64,000 nt of DNA from Planctomycetota bacterium (GTDB lineage Bacteria > Planctomycetota > UBA1135 > UBA2386), in the NCBI GenBank assembly GCA_020849665.1, contig JADLFX010000105.1, positions 1 to 64,000 of the forward strand, in the 5' to 3' direction. The translations under genes and the position numbers were made by a program. Shown here piece after piece: positions 37,258-44,813 of the stretch. The notes under the pieces were generated by a model. It searched no databases. It had not been told where the DNA came from and was given only the letters and a program-made list of their open reading frames with translations. Numbering within the stretch: the stretch's first letter is position 1; the number at the start of each line of letters is the position of its first letter.

Positions 37258-38166
37258 ATGAACCAAGTCTCCTCGACCAGCCTCGTCCTCCTGCTGCTCT
37301 GCGCCCCCCTGGCAGGGCAGGATCCGACCAAGCAGCGCATCGAGCGCGAAGTGCGCGAGATGCGCCAGAAGATGCAGGAGGGCCAGGTCCTGCAGACCAA
37401 CGTCCGCGTGACGGTGCGGCTGAAGAACGGCAACCGGCTGATCGGCGTGGTGCGCAACGGCCGCGTCATCGAGAAGCCGGACGGCCTGGACTTCGTGGAG
37501 GCGACCACCAAGACCGAGGGTGCAGGCATCCGCATCTGGTACTTCGACCGCACCAACTCGACCATCTTCGTGCCGTTCGAGGCGATCGAGAGCTATCGCA
37601 TCGGCCAGCGCCTGAGCGAGGCACAGGTGCGCGAGATGGAACAGCTCGCCGAGAAGGAACGCCTGGAATCCGAGAAGGGCCGCGGTGCGCAGCTCGGCCA
37701 GCGCAAGAGCCTCGAGGATGCCAGGCAGCGCGAGCAGGCGTCGGCACGCAAGCTGGATGAACTGGCACAGAAGCTCGACAAGCAGGAGATCGAGCTGGCC
37801 GAGGACCAGGCGATGCTGGCGTTGCTGACCGAGTTCCCGGCCGACCAGGGCTGGGGTGCCGAGCGCATCAAGGAGATCCACCGCCGCAAGGTGTCGGTGG
37901 GTGCGTTCCCGAGCGAGAAGGAGCGGCGCTTCATCGAGGTGTTCGAGTCCTGGCAGAAGGCGCTCGCGCTGAAGCAGAAGCTCGACGCGCAGGCCAGCAA
38001 GACGTCCGGTGCGCAGCCGGCACCCGCCCCGGCGCCGAGCGGCGAGACCAAGCCGGTGAAGCCCGGCAAGCCGGAGGCGAAGCCGCCGGAGCCCGCCCCG
38101 AGCGAGGAACCGGAACCCGGCGTGCAGGAACCGCCGCCTCCGCCCAAGGGCAAGGGCGACGGCTAG
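37258..38166 (+). CDS. Secreted coiled-coil protein of unknown function
   Basis: A 302-residue exported protein. The signal peptide is MNQVSSTSLVLLLLCAPLAG. A small beta domain follows (TNVRVTVRLKNGNRLIGVVR to FVPFEAIESYRIG), resembling the Sm-like or 'DUF-type' beta barrel that often reads a hydrophobic ligand, though I cannot name it. Residues about 125-190 form a charged coiled coil (VREMEQLAEKERLESEKGRG, ASARKLDELAQKLDKQEIEL). The tail is a proline/lysine/glutamate-rich linker (KPVKPGKPEAKPPEPAPSEE) ending in KGKGDG, perhaps wall- or membrane-associating. It lies 157 bases after the kinase and 75 bases before fabD; there is no evidence that it shares their operon. Confidence 0.7.
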   Translation: MNQVSSTSLVLLLLCAPLAGQDPTKQRIEREVREMRQKMQEGQVLQTNVRVTVRLKNGNRLIGVVRNGRVIEKPDGLDFVEATTKTEGAGIRIWYFDRTNSTIFVPFEAIESYRIGQRLSEAQVREMEQLAEKERLESEKGRGAQLGQRKSLEDARQREQASARKLDELAQKLDKQEIELAEDQAMLALLTEFPADQGWGAERIKEIHRRKVSVGAFPSEKERRFIEVFESWQKALALKQKLDAQASKTSGAQPAPAPAPSGETKPVKPGKPEAKPPEPAPSEEPEPGVQEPPPPPKGKGDG

Positions 38167-38228
38167 CGGTCGCGCCGACGCCCCGTCCGCCCCGGAACTT
38201 CCTCGTGCGCGGCCCGCCGGGCCCTCCT

Positions 38229-38234
38229 TAGAGT
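38229..38234 (+). promoter_or_regulatory. -10 element of the fabD-lpxK-lpxL-hldE operon
   Basis: TAGAGT ends 7 bases before the fabD ATG at 38242 with no ribosome-binding site between, so the operon mRNA is probably leaderless. No clear -35 element. A short inverted repeat (38211-38223, five-base arms) lies just upstream. Confidence 0.45.
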
Positions 38235-38241
38235 GGGCGGG

Positions 38242-39159
38242 ATGAAGACCGCGTTCGTGTTCACCGGCCAGGGCTCGCAGTTCGCCGGCATGGGGCGCGA
38301 CCTGGCGGAGCGCTATACGGTCGCCAAGGAGACGTTCGCCGAGGCCGACGAGGTCCTGGGCGAGCCGATCTCGCGCGTCTGCTTCGAGGGTCCCGAGGAC
38401 CGCCTCGCGCTCACCGAGAACACCCAGCCGGCCACGCTCGCGGTGTCGATGGCGGCATATCGGGCGCTGGGACGCACGCCAGACATGGCCGCGGGCCATT
38501 CGCTGGGCGAATACAGCGCCCTCACCGCGGCAGGGGTGTTCACGCTGGCCGACGCCCTGCGGCTCGTGCGCGAGCGGGCCCGGCGGATGCAGAGCGCGGT
38601 CCCCGTGGGCAAGGGCGGAATGGTGGTCCTGCGCAAGATGACCCTCGAGGAGGCACGCCGCGTGGTGGGGCAGGTCACCAGCGGCCTGTGCGAGATCGCC
38701 AACCTGAACGCGCCCGGCCAGATCGTGCTCTCCGGCGAGATGTCGGCCATGGACGAGGTGGTGGCGATGCTCGGAGACCGCAAGGCGATCAAGCTGGCGG
38801 TGAGCGTCCCGTTCCACTGCTCGCTCCTGAAGGAGGCGGCGGCGGGCTTCGCGCAGGTGTTGCGGTCGGTGGCCATGCGCGACCCGGGCTTCCCCGTCTG
38901 GTGCAATGTCGACGCCCGCCCGGTGCGGACCGCTGCGGAGGTCCGCGACGCGTTGGAGCGCCAGTTCGCCGGCGCCGTGCTCTGGCAGACCAGCATCGAG
39001 CGGATGATCCAGGAGGGCGGCGCGCGGATCTTCGTCGAGTTCGGCCCGCGCGCCGTGCTGATCAAGATGGTGGCGCAGATCGCCAACGAGCTCGGCGTGA
39101 AGGATGTGAACACCCACCCGGCCACCCAGGCCGCCGAACTCGCCGCCCTGCGCCAGTGA
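38242..39159 (+). CDS. fabD: Malonyl-CoA:ACP transacylase
   Basis: A 305-residue enzyme that loads malonyl groups onto acyl carrier protein for fatty acid synthesis. The oxyanion-hole motif FTGQGSQFAGMG is at residues 7-18. The nucleophile is Ser87 in GHSLGEYSAL, and the partner His192 lies in VPFHCSLL. FVEFGPRAVLIKM near the C-terminus is also typical. The length matches FabD (300-315). It opens an envelope-lipid operon: its stop overlaps the GTG start of lpxK by 4 bases, linking fatty-acid and lipid A synthesis. Confidence 0.95.
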   Translation: MKTAFVFTGQGSQFAGMGRDLAERYTVAKETFAEADEVLGEPISRVCFEGPEDRLALTENTQPATLAVSMAAYRALGRTPDMAAGHSLGEYSALTAAGVFTLADALRLVRERARRMQSAVPVGKGGMVVLRKMTLEEARRVVGQVTSGLCEIANLNAPGQIVLSGEMSAMDEVVAMLGDRKAIKLAVSVPFHCSLLKEAAAGFAQVLRSVAMRDPGFPVWCNVDARPVRTAAEVRDALERQFAGAVLWQTSIERMIQEGGARIFVEFGPRAVLIKMVAQIANELGVKDVNTHPATQAAELAALRQ

Positions 39160-40205
39160 TCGCCTCCGGAGCACAGGGCGCGGCTCCGGGCGACGGCACC
39201 ACCCGGCACGGGCTCGGTGCCGCGCTCTGCGTGGCGCTGCAATCGTTGGCGGTGCCCCTGGGGCTGCTCTATGGCGGCGTGATGGCGGTACGGCGCCGGC
39301 TCTACGCCAGCGGTGCCCTGGCCTCGCACGTGTTGCCGGTGCCCGTGGTTTCGGTCGGCAACCTCAGCATGGGCGGCACCGGCAAGACGCCCCTGGTGAG
39401 CTGGCTCGTGGCGCGGGCCTTGGCCGCGGGGAAGCGGGTCGGCGTGCTGAGCCGGGGCTATGGGCGGGCGCCGGGTGCCGCACTGAACGACGAGGGCGAG
39501 ATGCTGGCGGCTCGCTTCCCCGGGCTGCCTCAGGTGCAGGACGTGGACCGGGTGCGCGGCGGGCGGCGCCTCGTGGCCGAACACGCCGTCGACTGGATCG
39601 TGCTCGACGATGGGTTCCAGCACCGCCGCCTGCGCCGCGACCGCGACCTGGTGTGCCTGGACGCCCGCAAGCCGCTCTCCGACCTGCGCGTGGTGCCGGC
39701 GGGATCGCAGCGCGAGTTCCCGAGCGCGCTGCGTGCCGCGCATGCGATCGTGCTGACGCGGGTGGACCAGGCCCCGGCCGGGACGCTGGAGGCGTGGGGC
39801 TCGGCGTTGGCCCGCCGGGGCGTCGCGGCACCGGTCTTCGCCGCGCGCCACGCGCCGACCCGCCTGCGCTTGCGGCCCGAGGGCCGGGAGATGCCGTGTG
39901 CGGCCCTGCAGGGCCGGGACGTGGTCCTGCTGTCGGGGATCGCGCGCCCCGAGTCGTTCGCCGCCACCGCGCGGGCGCTCGGAGCCCGGGTGGTGGCGGA
40001 GCATCGCTACCGGGACCACCACCGCTTCCAGGCGCGGGAGATCGAGCGTGCCGCGACCCGCGCGCGCAGCGCCGACGCATGGCTGCTCGTGACCGAGAAG
40101 GACGAGGCACGGCTGCGCGGCTGCACACAGGCGCGCTGCGTGCTGGAGGTGGACCTGCACTTCGTCGGGGCCGAACCCGGACCGGAGGCACTGTGCCTCG
40201 CCTGA
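39156..40205 (+). CDS. lpxK: Tetraacyldisaccharide 4'-kinase
   Basis: A 349-residue inner-membrane enzyme that phosphorylates the 4' position of the lipid A disaccharide. An N-terminal membrane-associated helix (LGAALCVALQSLAVPLGLLY) precedes the P-loop in VVSVGNLSMGGTGKTPLVSW (about residues 60-80). VLSRGYGR, WIVLDDGFQHRRLRRD (the conserved D-D-G-F-Q-H motif) and a Tyr/Asp-rich C-terminal domain follow. The GTG start (39156) overlaps the fabD stop by 4 bases; no ATG gives the conserved N-terminus. Its presence shows that the organism makes lipid A. The next gene overlaps by 13 bases. Confidence 0.93.
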   Translation: MIASGAQGAAPGDGTTRHGLGAALCVALQSLAVPLGLLYGGVMAVRRRLYASGALASHVLPVPVVSVGNLSMGGTGKTPLVSWLVARALAAGKRVGVLSRGYGRAPGAALNDEGEMLAARFPGLPQVQDVDRVRGGRRLVAEHAVDWIVLDDGFQHRRLRRDRDLVCLDARKPLSDLRVVPAGSQREFPSALRAAHAIVLTRVDQAPAGTLEAWGSALARRGVAAPVFAARHAPTRLRLRPEGREMPCAALQGRDVVLLSGIARPESFAATARALGARVVAEHRYRDHHRFQAREIERAATRARSADAWLLVTEKDEARLRGCTQARCVLEVDLHFVGAEPGPEALCLA

Positions 40206-41131
40206 CCCCCACGTTTCTGGACCGCGTGGCCTACGCTCTCGAACGCCTGCTCATCGCTGGCGTCTCCCTGCTCCCCGAGCGGGTCTCGTACGGGATCGCC
40301 CACGGCCTGGGCCGGCTCTACTTCCGCTGCGCGCCCAGCCGGCGCCGCGTGGCGTTGGCCAACCTGCGCCGCGCCTACCCGGGCGCGAAGACCGATGCCG
40401 AACTGCTGGCGATCGCCGCACGCGCCACGGGCAACGTGTTCGAGTCGTTCCTCGACTCCGTGCTCCTGCCGGCCACCGGCGCGCGCGCGCATCCCGCCAC
40501 GCGCATCGAGAATCCGGATTGGGTGCGGCGGATCCCGAATGGCCCGGTGCTGCTGCTCTCGGCCCACCTCGGTTCATGGGAGTACGCCATGGTGGCCTGT
40601 GCGCTCTCCGGCCGGCCCTGCCACGTCGTGGGCCGCACGGTGCGCAACCCGCTGCTGGCGGCGCACGTGTTCGCGGTGCGCGAGAGCTTCGGCGTGCGGG
40701 TCTACCCACGCCGCGGCGGGTTCCGCTCCCTGACGCGTGGCGTGCTGCGCGGCGGCATCGGCATCCAGGCCGTGGACCAGAACCAGCGCCTGCGCGGCGT
40801 GTTCGCGCCGTGGTTCGGCGCGATCGCCAGCTGCGAGCGGGCCGCGGCCACTCTCGCCCTGCGCAAGCGCATTCCCCTGGTGGTGGGGGTGTGCGTGCGC
40901 ACGCACCCTTCGCGGCGCCGCTTCCGCGTCGAGATCCACGAGCCGTTCGTGCCCGAACCCACCGGCGACCGCGATCGCGACGTGCTGGCCCTGGTCACCC
41001 GGGTGAACGGGATGCTCGAGGAACTCATCCTGCGGTACCCGGACCAGTATCTTTGGATCCACGACCGCTATCGAACGCGTCCGCCGGCGCCCCAGGGCCT
41101 GCCCGCGACCGAGGAGTCGACACCGCGATGA
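40193..41131 (+). CDS. Lysophospholipid/lipid A acyltransferase, LpxL (HtrB) family
   Basis: A 312-residue membrane-bound acyltransferase of the LpxL/LpxM family, which adds secondary acyl chains to lipid A. The catalytic HX4E motif is HLGSWE (His125, Glu130). The N-terminal helix (residues 10-30, LERLLIAGVSLLPERVSYGI) anchors it. Other family features are VVGRTVRNPLLAAHV, GIGIQAVDQNQRLRGVFAPW and YLWIHDRYRTRP. GTG 40193 overlaps the lpxK stop and matches the family N-terminus. Which acyl position it modifies cannot be read from sequence. Confidence 0.88.
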   Translation: MPRLTPTFLDRVAYALERLLIAGVSLLPERVSYGIAHGLGRLYFRCAPSRRRVALANLRRAYPGAKTDAELLAIAARATGNVFESFLDSVLLPATGARAHPATRIENPDWVRRIPNGPVLLLSAHLGSWEYAMVACALSGRPCHVVGRTVRNPLLAAHVFAVRESFGVRVYPRRGGFRSLTRGVLRGGIGIQAVDQNQRLRGVFAPWFGAIASCERAAATLALRKRIPLVVGVCVRTHPSRRRFRVEIHEPFVPEPTGDRDRDVLALVTRVNGMLEELILRYPDQYLWIHDRYRTRPPAPQGLPATEESTPR

Positions 41132-42078
41132 CCGATGGTCCCAAAGACCTGCACGTACGACCGCTGCACGAGCGGCGCAATCTCGTCCACAGGAGCGACT
41201 TCGCCAGGGTGCTCGAGCCGCTCCCCGGATTCGCGCAGTGGTTTCGTGCCTTCCCGGACATCTACGGCGGCACGCACCTGAAGCGGGCGGTGGAGCGCGT
41301 GGTGGCCGCGCGCAAGGCCGGGCGCGAGGTCGGCGTGAGCCTCGGCGCGCACGTGCTCAAGGTCGGGCTCGCGCCGCTCCTGATCGACCTGATGCGGCGC
41401 GGGTTCATCACCCACGTGAGCACCAACGGCGCAGGCGCGATCCACGACTGGGAGATCGCCTTCCAGGGCGCGACCTCGGAGGACGTGGCGGCGGGCCTGA
41501 AGGACGGTTCGTTCGGCTTCTGGCAGGAGACCTTCCAGGGCCTCAACGGCGCGGCGGTGCGCGCCGCCCAGACCGGCGAGGGCTACGGGCTGGCCCTGGG
41601 GCGGTCGATCCTCGAGGCCGGTCTCCCGCACGCCGGCCTCTCGGTGTTTGCCGAGGCCGCGCGCCTGGCGATCCCGGCCACCATCCACGTGGCGTTCGGC
41701 TGCGACATCGTGCACATGGATCCGAACCTGGACGGCCGCGCGCTGGGCGCCGCCACCCAGAAGGACTTCTGGATCCTGGCGGACACCGTCGGCCGGCTGG
41801 GCCAGGGCGTGTGGCTGAACATCGGCTCCGCCGTGATCATGCCGGAGGTGTTCCTCAAGGCCGTGTCGATCGCGCGCAACCGCGGCAGCCTGGGTGTCGA
41901 CTTCACCACCGTGAACTTCGACATGATGCACCAGTACCGTGCGCTGACCAACGTGGTCGAACGGCCGCCGCGCGAGGGTCTCTCGGTGATCGCGCAGCAC
42001 GAGATCGTGCTGCCGATCCTGCACCAGGCACTGGTCGCGATCGGCGGCGAAGAGGGCGTGGGCGCGCAGCGGAGGTGA
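41128..42078 (+). CDS. Deoxyhypusine-synthase-like protein in the LPS operon
   Basis: A 316-residue protein whose fold pattern fits the deoxyhypusine synthase-like NAD-binding family: GVSLGAHVLKVGLAPLLIDL, FITHVSTNGAGAIHDWEIAF and GATSEDVAAGLKDGSFG correspond to the NAD-binding and helix-capping blocks of DHS. I do not see the canonical W-G-K-I block with the catalytic lysine; the corresponding region reads SVFAEAARLAIPATIHVAFG and later SLGVDFTTVNFDMMHQYR. The genuine substrate of true DHS (eIF5A) is absent from bacteria, so this is a paralogue with another role. It overlaps the lpxL-like gene by 4 bases and precedes hldE by 2 bases, so a role in heptose or LPS metabolism is a reasonable inference. 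Confidence 0.7.
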   Translation: MTDGPKDLHVRPLHERRNLVHRSDFARVLEPLPGFAQWFRAFPDIYGGTHLKRAVERVVAARKAGREVGVSLGAHVLKVGLAPLLIDLMRRGFITHVSTNGAGAIHDWEIAFQGATSEDVAAGLKDGSFGFWQETFQGLNGAAVRAAQTGEGYGLALGRSILEAGLPHAGLSVFAEAARLAIPATIHVAFGCDIVHMDPNLDGRALGAATQKDFWILADTVGRLGQGVWLNIGSAVIMPEVFLKAVSIARNRGSLGVDFTTVNFDMMHQYRALTNVVERPPREGLSVIAQHEIVLPILHQALVAIGGEEGVGAQRR

Positions 42079-42080
42079 CG

Positions 42081-43541
42081 ATGCAGCACCTGGCACGGAT
42101 CCTCACCGAGTTGCCTTCCCTGCCGATCCTGGTGATCGGCGACCTCATCCACGACCGCTACATCGAGGGCGTGGCCCAGCGCGTGTCTCCGGAGGCGCCG
42201 GTCCTGGTGTTCGAGCAGCAGGGTCAGCGCGGCCGGCTGGGCGGCGCCGGCAACGTGGCGGCCAACCTCGTGGCGCTCGGCGCAGCGGCCACGGTCCTGG
42301 GCACGGTGGGTGAGGATGCGGCCGGCCAGGAACTGCGCGACATGCTGCACGACGGCGGCATCGACGTCTCTGCGGTCGTGGTGGACCCGTCGCGACCCAC
42401 GACGCGCAAGACCCGCTACGTGAGCAAGACGGCGCAGATCCTGCGGGTGGACGAGGAGATGCGCCACGCGCTGGCGGGCGTCGCCCTGGACGCGGCGCTG
42501 GCGATCCTGGAGCGCAGACCGTTCCCGTTCCGGGCCGTGCTGCTCAGCGACTACGGCAAGGGGGTGCTCACGCCGCGGATCGTGCAGGCCGCGGTGCGGG
42601 CGGCGCGCTCCAGCGGCGCGATCGTGGTGGTGGATCCCAAGGGCCGCGACTACTCCGTGTACCGGGGCGTGGACCTGCTCACCCCCAACCGCGAGGAGGC
42701 GGAGGCCGCCACCGGCATGCGCATCCAGACCCTCGACGACCTGCCGAAGGTGGCGCACAAGCTGCGCGAGATCACGGGCGTGAAGAGCGCCACGATCACG
42801 CTGGGCAAGGACGGCATCTTCTACGAGGACGAGGGTGGCGAGCACCACGTGATCCCCACGGAGGCCCGCCAGGTGTTCGACGTGACCGGTGCCGGCGACA
42901 CGGTGGTGGCGACGCTCACCTACCTGCGCGCGGCCGGCGTGTCCCTGGAAGACAGCCTGCGCGTCGCCAACCTGGCCGCCGGGATCACCGTGGGCCACTT
43001 CGGCACCTGGGCGGTGTCGCGCCGGGAACTGCTCGCGCTGCTGGGAGAACGCGGACCCGGGAAGATCCTGGGTCGGGACGAGGCCGTAGCGCTGGCGGCG
43101 CGCCTGCGCACCGAGGGCAAGCGCCTCGTGTTCACCAACGGCTGCTTCGACCTGCTCCACCCGGGCCACACCGAGTACCTCGCCAAGGCGCGCAGCTACG
43201 GGGACGCCCTCCTGGTGGGCGTGAACAGCGACGCCTCGGTGCGGCGCCAGGGCAAGGGACCGAACCGGCCGGTGAACACGCTCGCCGACCGGATGGCGGT
43301 CCTGGCGGCCTTGCAGAGCGTCGACTACCTGGTCGAGTTCGACGAGGAAACGCCGCTCGCGCTGATCGAGGCGATCACGCCCCAGGTGCTGGTCAAGGGC
43401 GAGGACTGGCGCGGGCGGGGTGTCGTGGGCCGCGAGTGGGTCGAGTCGCACGGCGGCCAGGTCGTGCTCGTGGAACTGCGGCCCGGAGCCTCCACCACGG
43501 CGATCGTCGAGCGGATCCTGCGCGGCGCACGTCCGGGCTGA
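42081..43541 (+). CDS. hldE: Bifunctional heptose-7-phosphate kinase / heptose-1-phosphate adenylyltransferase
   Basis: A 486-residue fusion enzyme for ADP-heptose synthesis. The PfkB-type kinase domain covers about residues 1-320: ILVIGDLIHDRYIEG, GGAGNVAANLVALGA, VDLLTPNREEAEAATGM and DVTGAGDTVVATL with the catalytic Asp. The nucleotidyltransferase domain starts near residue 345 (RLVFTNGCFDLLHPGHTEYL, with the HxGH motif) and ends with EDWRGRGVVGREWVESHGGQ. ATG 42081 follows GGAGG at the right distance. Stand-alone gmhA and gmhB are not in the window. The next gene downstream but one encodes another nucleotidyltransferase of the same type. Confidence 0.95.
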   Translation: MQHLARILTELPSLPILVIGDLIHDRYIEGVAQRVSPEAPVLVFEQQGQRGRLGGAGNVAANLVALGAAATVLGTVGEDAAGQELRDMLHDGGIDVSAVVVDPSRPTTRKTRYVSKTAQILRVDEEMRHALAGVALDAALAILERRPFPFRAVLLSDYGKGVLTPRIVQAAVRAARSSGAIVVVDPKGRDYSVYRGVDLLTPNREEAEAATGMRIQTLDDLPKVAHKLREITGVKSATITLGKDGIFYEDEGGEHHVIPTEARQVFDVTGAGDTVVATLTYLRAAGVSLEDSLRVANLAAGITVGHFGTWAVSRRELLALLGERGPGKILGRDEAVALAARLRTEGKRLVFTNGCFDLLHPGHTEYLAKARSYGDALLVGVNSDASVRRQGKGPNRPVNTLADRMAVLAALQSVDYLVEFDEETPLALIEAITPQVLVKGEDWRGRGVVGREWVESHGGQVVLVELRPGASTTAIVERILRGARPG

Positions 43542-43579
43542 GCGGGACGAACTTGTTCCCCTGGACCGTCGGAGCGGGC

Positions 43580-44081
43580 ATGGAGTCCGTGAAGATCGTC
43601 CTGTTCGCGGTCGCTGCCGCCGTGATCTACGGGATCGCCCATGACCAGGTCACCGTGCGCGTCTGCATCGAGTACTTCACGATCGGACATCCGCCCCTGC
43701 CGGTCCCTGCCACGCCGACGGTCCTGGCGCTGATCTGGGGTGTGGCTGCCACGTAGTGGGTGGGACTCGCTCTCGGGCTGCTCCTGGCGCGGGCCGCGCG
43801 CGGCGGGCCCGGTCCCGCCCTCGCCGTGCGTGACCTGTTCCGGCCGGTCGCAGGCCTCCTGGCGGTCTGCGGCGCGCTGGCCCTGCTGGCCGGCGTCGCC
43901 GGCCACCAACTCGCGCTTGCCGGTCTCTTCCATCTGGTCGAGCCGCTGGCCGGGCGTGTGGCGCGCGAGCGCCACGCCGTGTTCCTGGCGGTCCTCGCGG
44001 CCTGGCGGGCGGCCAGTGGCGAGAATCGTCGCGCTGCGAGTGCGTGCGCGCCGCCGCAGGGCCGCAGCGGCGCACGCGTGA
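43580..44081 (+). pseudogene. Membrane protein gene interrupted by an amber codon
   Basis: Starting at ATG 43580 the frame reads MESVKIVLFAVAAAVIYGIA, then EYFTIGHPP and LALIWGVAAT, and stops at TAG (43754-43756, codon 59). The same frame continues at once with WVGLALGLLLARAARGGPGP, VRDLFRPVAGLLAVCGALAL and VEPLAGRVARERHAVFLAVL, clearly the rest of one four-helix membrane protein. I recall a family of small planctomycete/proteobacterial membrane proteins with E-Y-F-T-I-G-H-P-P and a Trp-Trp where this copy has TAG-TGG, so a single TGG to TAG change is likely. After about 44036 the similarity fades and the 3' end looks degraded; the end coordinate is approximate. Function unknown. Confidence 0.65.
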
Positions 44082-44120
44082 GCGCGTGCCCCTGCGATGG
44101 ATCCCCGGCGGCACGGGCGT

Positions 44121-44126
44121 TATGGT
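44121..44126 (+). promoter_or_regulatory. -10 element of the nucleotidyltransferase gene
   Basis: TATGGT, five of six matches to the -10 consensus, 28 bases before the GTG at 44155. It supports the GTG over ATG 44122 as the start codon because the ATG would lie within the promoter. Confidence 0.4.
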
Positions 44127-44154
44127 TCCGCGCTCACACAGTCCTGGAGGCCCA

Positions 44155-44673
44155 GTGGTCGTCGTTCCCCGCAAGCTCAAGTCGAAGGACAAGATCGTCG
44201 CCGATCCCAAGGGCCTTGCCGCGATCCTGGCCGGCCTGCAGTCGCAGGGGAAGACGGTGGTGCTGACCAACGGCGTGTTCGACCTGGTCCACGTCGGCCA
44301 TGTCCGATACCTGGAGGACGCGCGCTCCCGCGGCGACTTCCTGGTGGTCGCCCTGAACAGCGACGAGTCCGCCGAGAAGTTGAAGGGCAAGGGCCACCCG
44401 GTCACTCCGCTCGAGGAGCGCATGGAGGTGCTGGCCGGCTTCTGGTTCGTCGACTACGTCACGTCCTTCAAGGACGAGACCGTCGGACCGCTGCTGGAAC
44501 GTCTGCGCCCCAACCTCTACGCCAAGGGCACCGACTACACCCTGAAGACGCTGCCCGAGCGCGACGTGGTGAAGGCGTTGGGCATCGAGGCGGTGTTCGT
44601 CGGGGATCGCAAGGCGCACTCGACCTCGAAGCTCCTGCAGAAGATCCGCAAGCGCAAGTTCGCCGAGCGCTGA
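44155..44673 (+). CDS. Stand-alone cytidylyl/adenylyltransferase, heptose-1-phosphate type
   Basis: A 172-residue nucleotidyltransferase similar to the C-terminal half of HldE (RfaE2). The signature is VVLTNGVFDLVHVGHVRYLE, with HxGH at the nucleotide site. LVVALNSDESAEKLKGKGHP and LRPNLYAKGTDYTLKTLPER follow, together with a lysine-rich C-terminus. It probably activates a sugar-phosphate with ATP or CTP. The start GTG 44155 has GGAGG 4 bases upstream; an in-frame ATG at 44122 has none and overlaps the -10 element. The organism thus has two such domains in the same neighbourhood (see hldE), suggesting a second activated sugar. Confidence 0.8.
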   Translation: MVVVPRKLKSKDKIVADPKGLAAILAGLQSQGKTVVLTNGVFDLVHVGHVRYLEDARSRGDFLVVALNSDESAEKLKGKGHPVTPLEERMEVLAGFWFVDYVTSFKDETVGPLLERLRPNLYAKGTDYTLKTLPERDVVKALGIEAVFVGDRKAHSTSKLLQKIRKRKFAER

Positions 44674-44800
44674 CCGCCCGCCGGAGGGCGGCCGCGCGGC
44701 TCCCGCCCAGTCCCGCGCGTGGATCCTCCTGCGCGCCTTGCCATCGGAGGATCGGGCGGATCGCCGCCGGGGCGACAAGCCCGCACCCACCGGCCTCCGA

Positions 44801-44806
44801 TAGAGA
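44801..44806 (+). promoter_or_regulatory. -10 element placed for a leaderless transcript
   Basis: TAGAGA ends 7 bases before the ATG at 44814. No Shine-Dalgarno sequence of the usual kind lies between, and no -35 is clear. Confidence 0.35.
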
Positions 44807-44813
44807 CACGGGG

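Noticed and set aside
37140-37760. Plus-strand open frames overlapping the start of the coiled-coil gene
   Set aside because: They lack a signal peptide or ribosome-binding site and are Arg/Pro-rich; the frame starting at 37258 has a clean signal peptide and coiled coil.
43754-43756. TAG as a pyrrolysine or programmed readthrough codon
   Set aside because: No pyrrolysine genes or stimulatory downstream structure seen, and the degraded 3' end favours a pseudogene; not excluded but unsupported.
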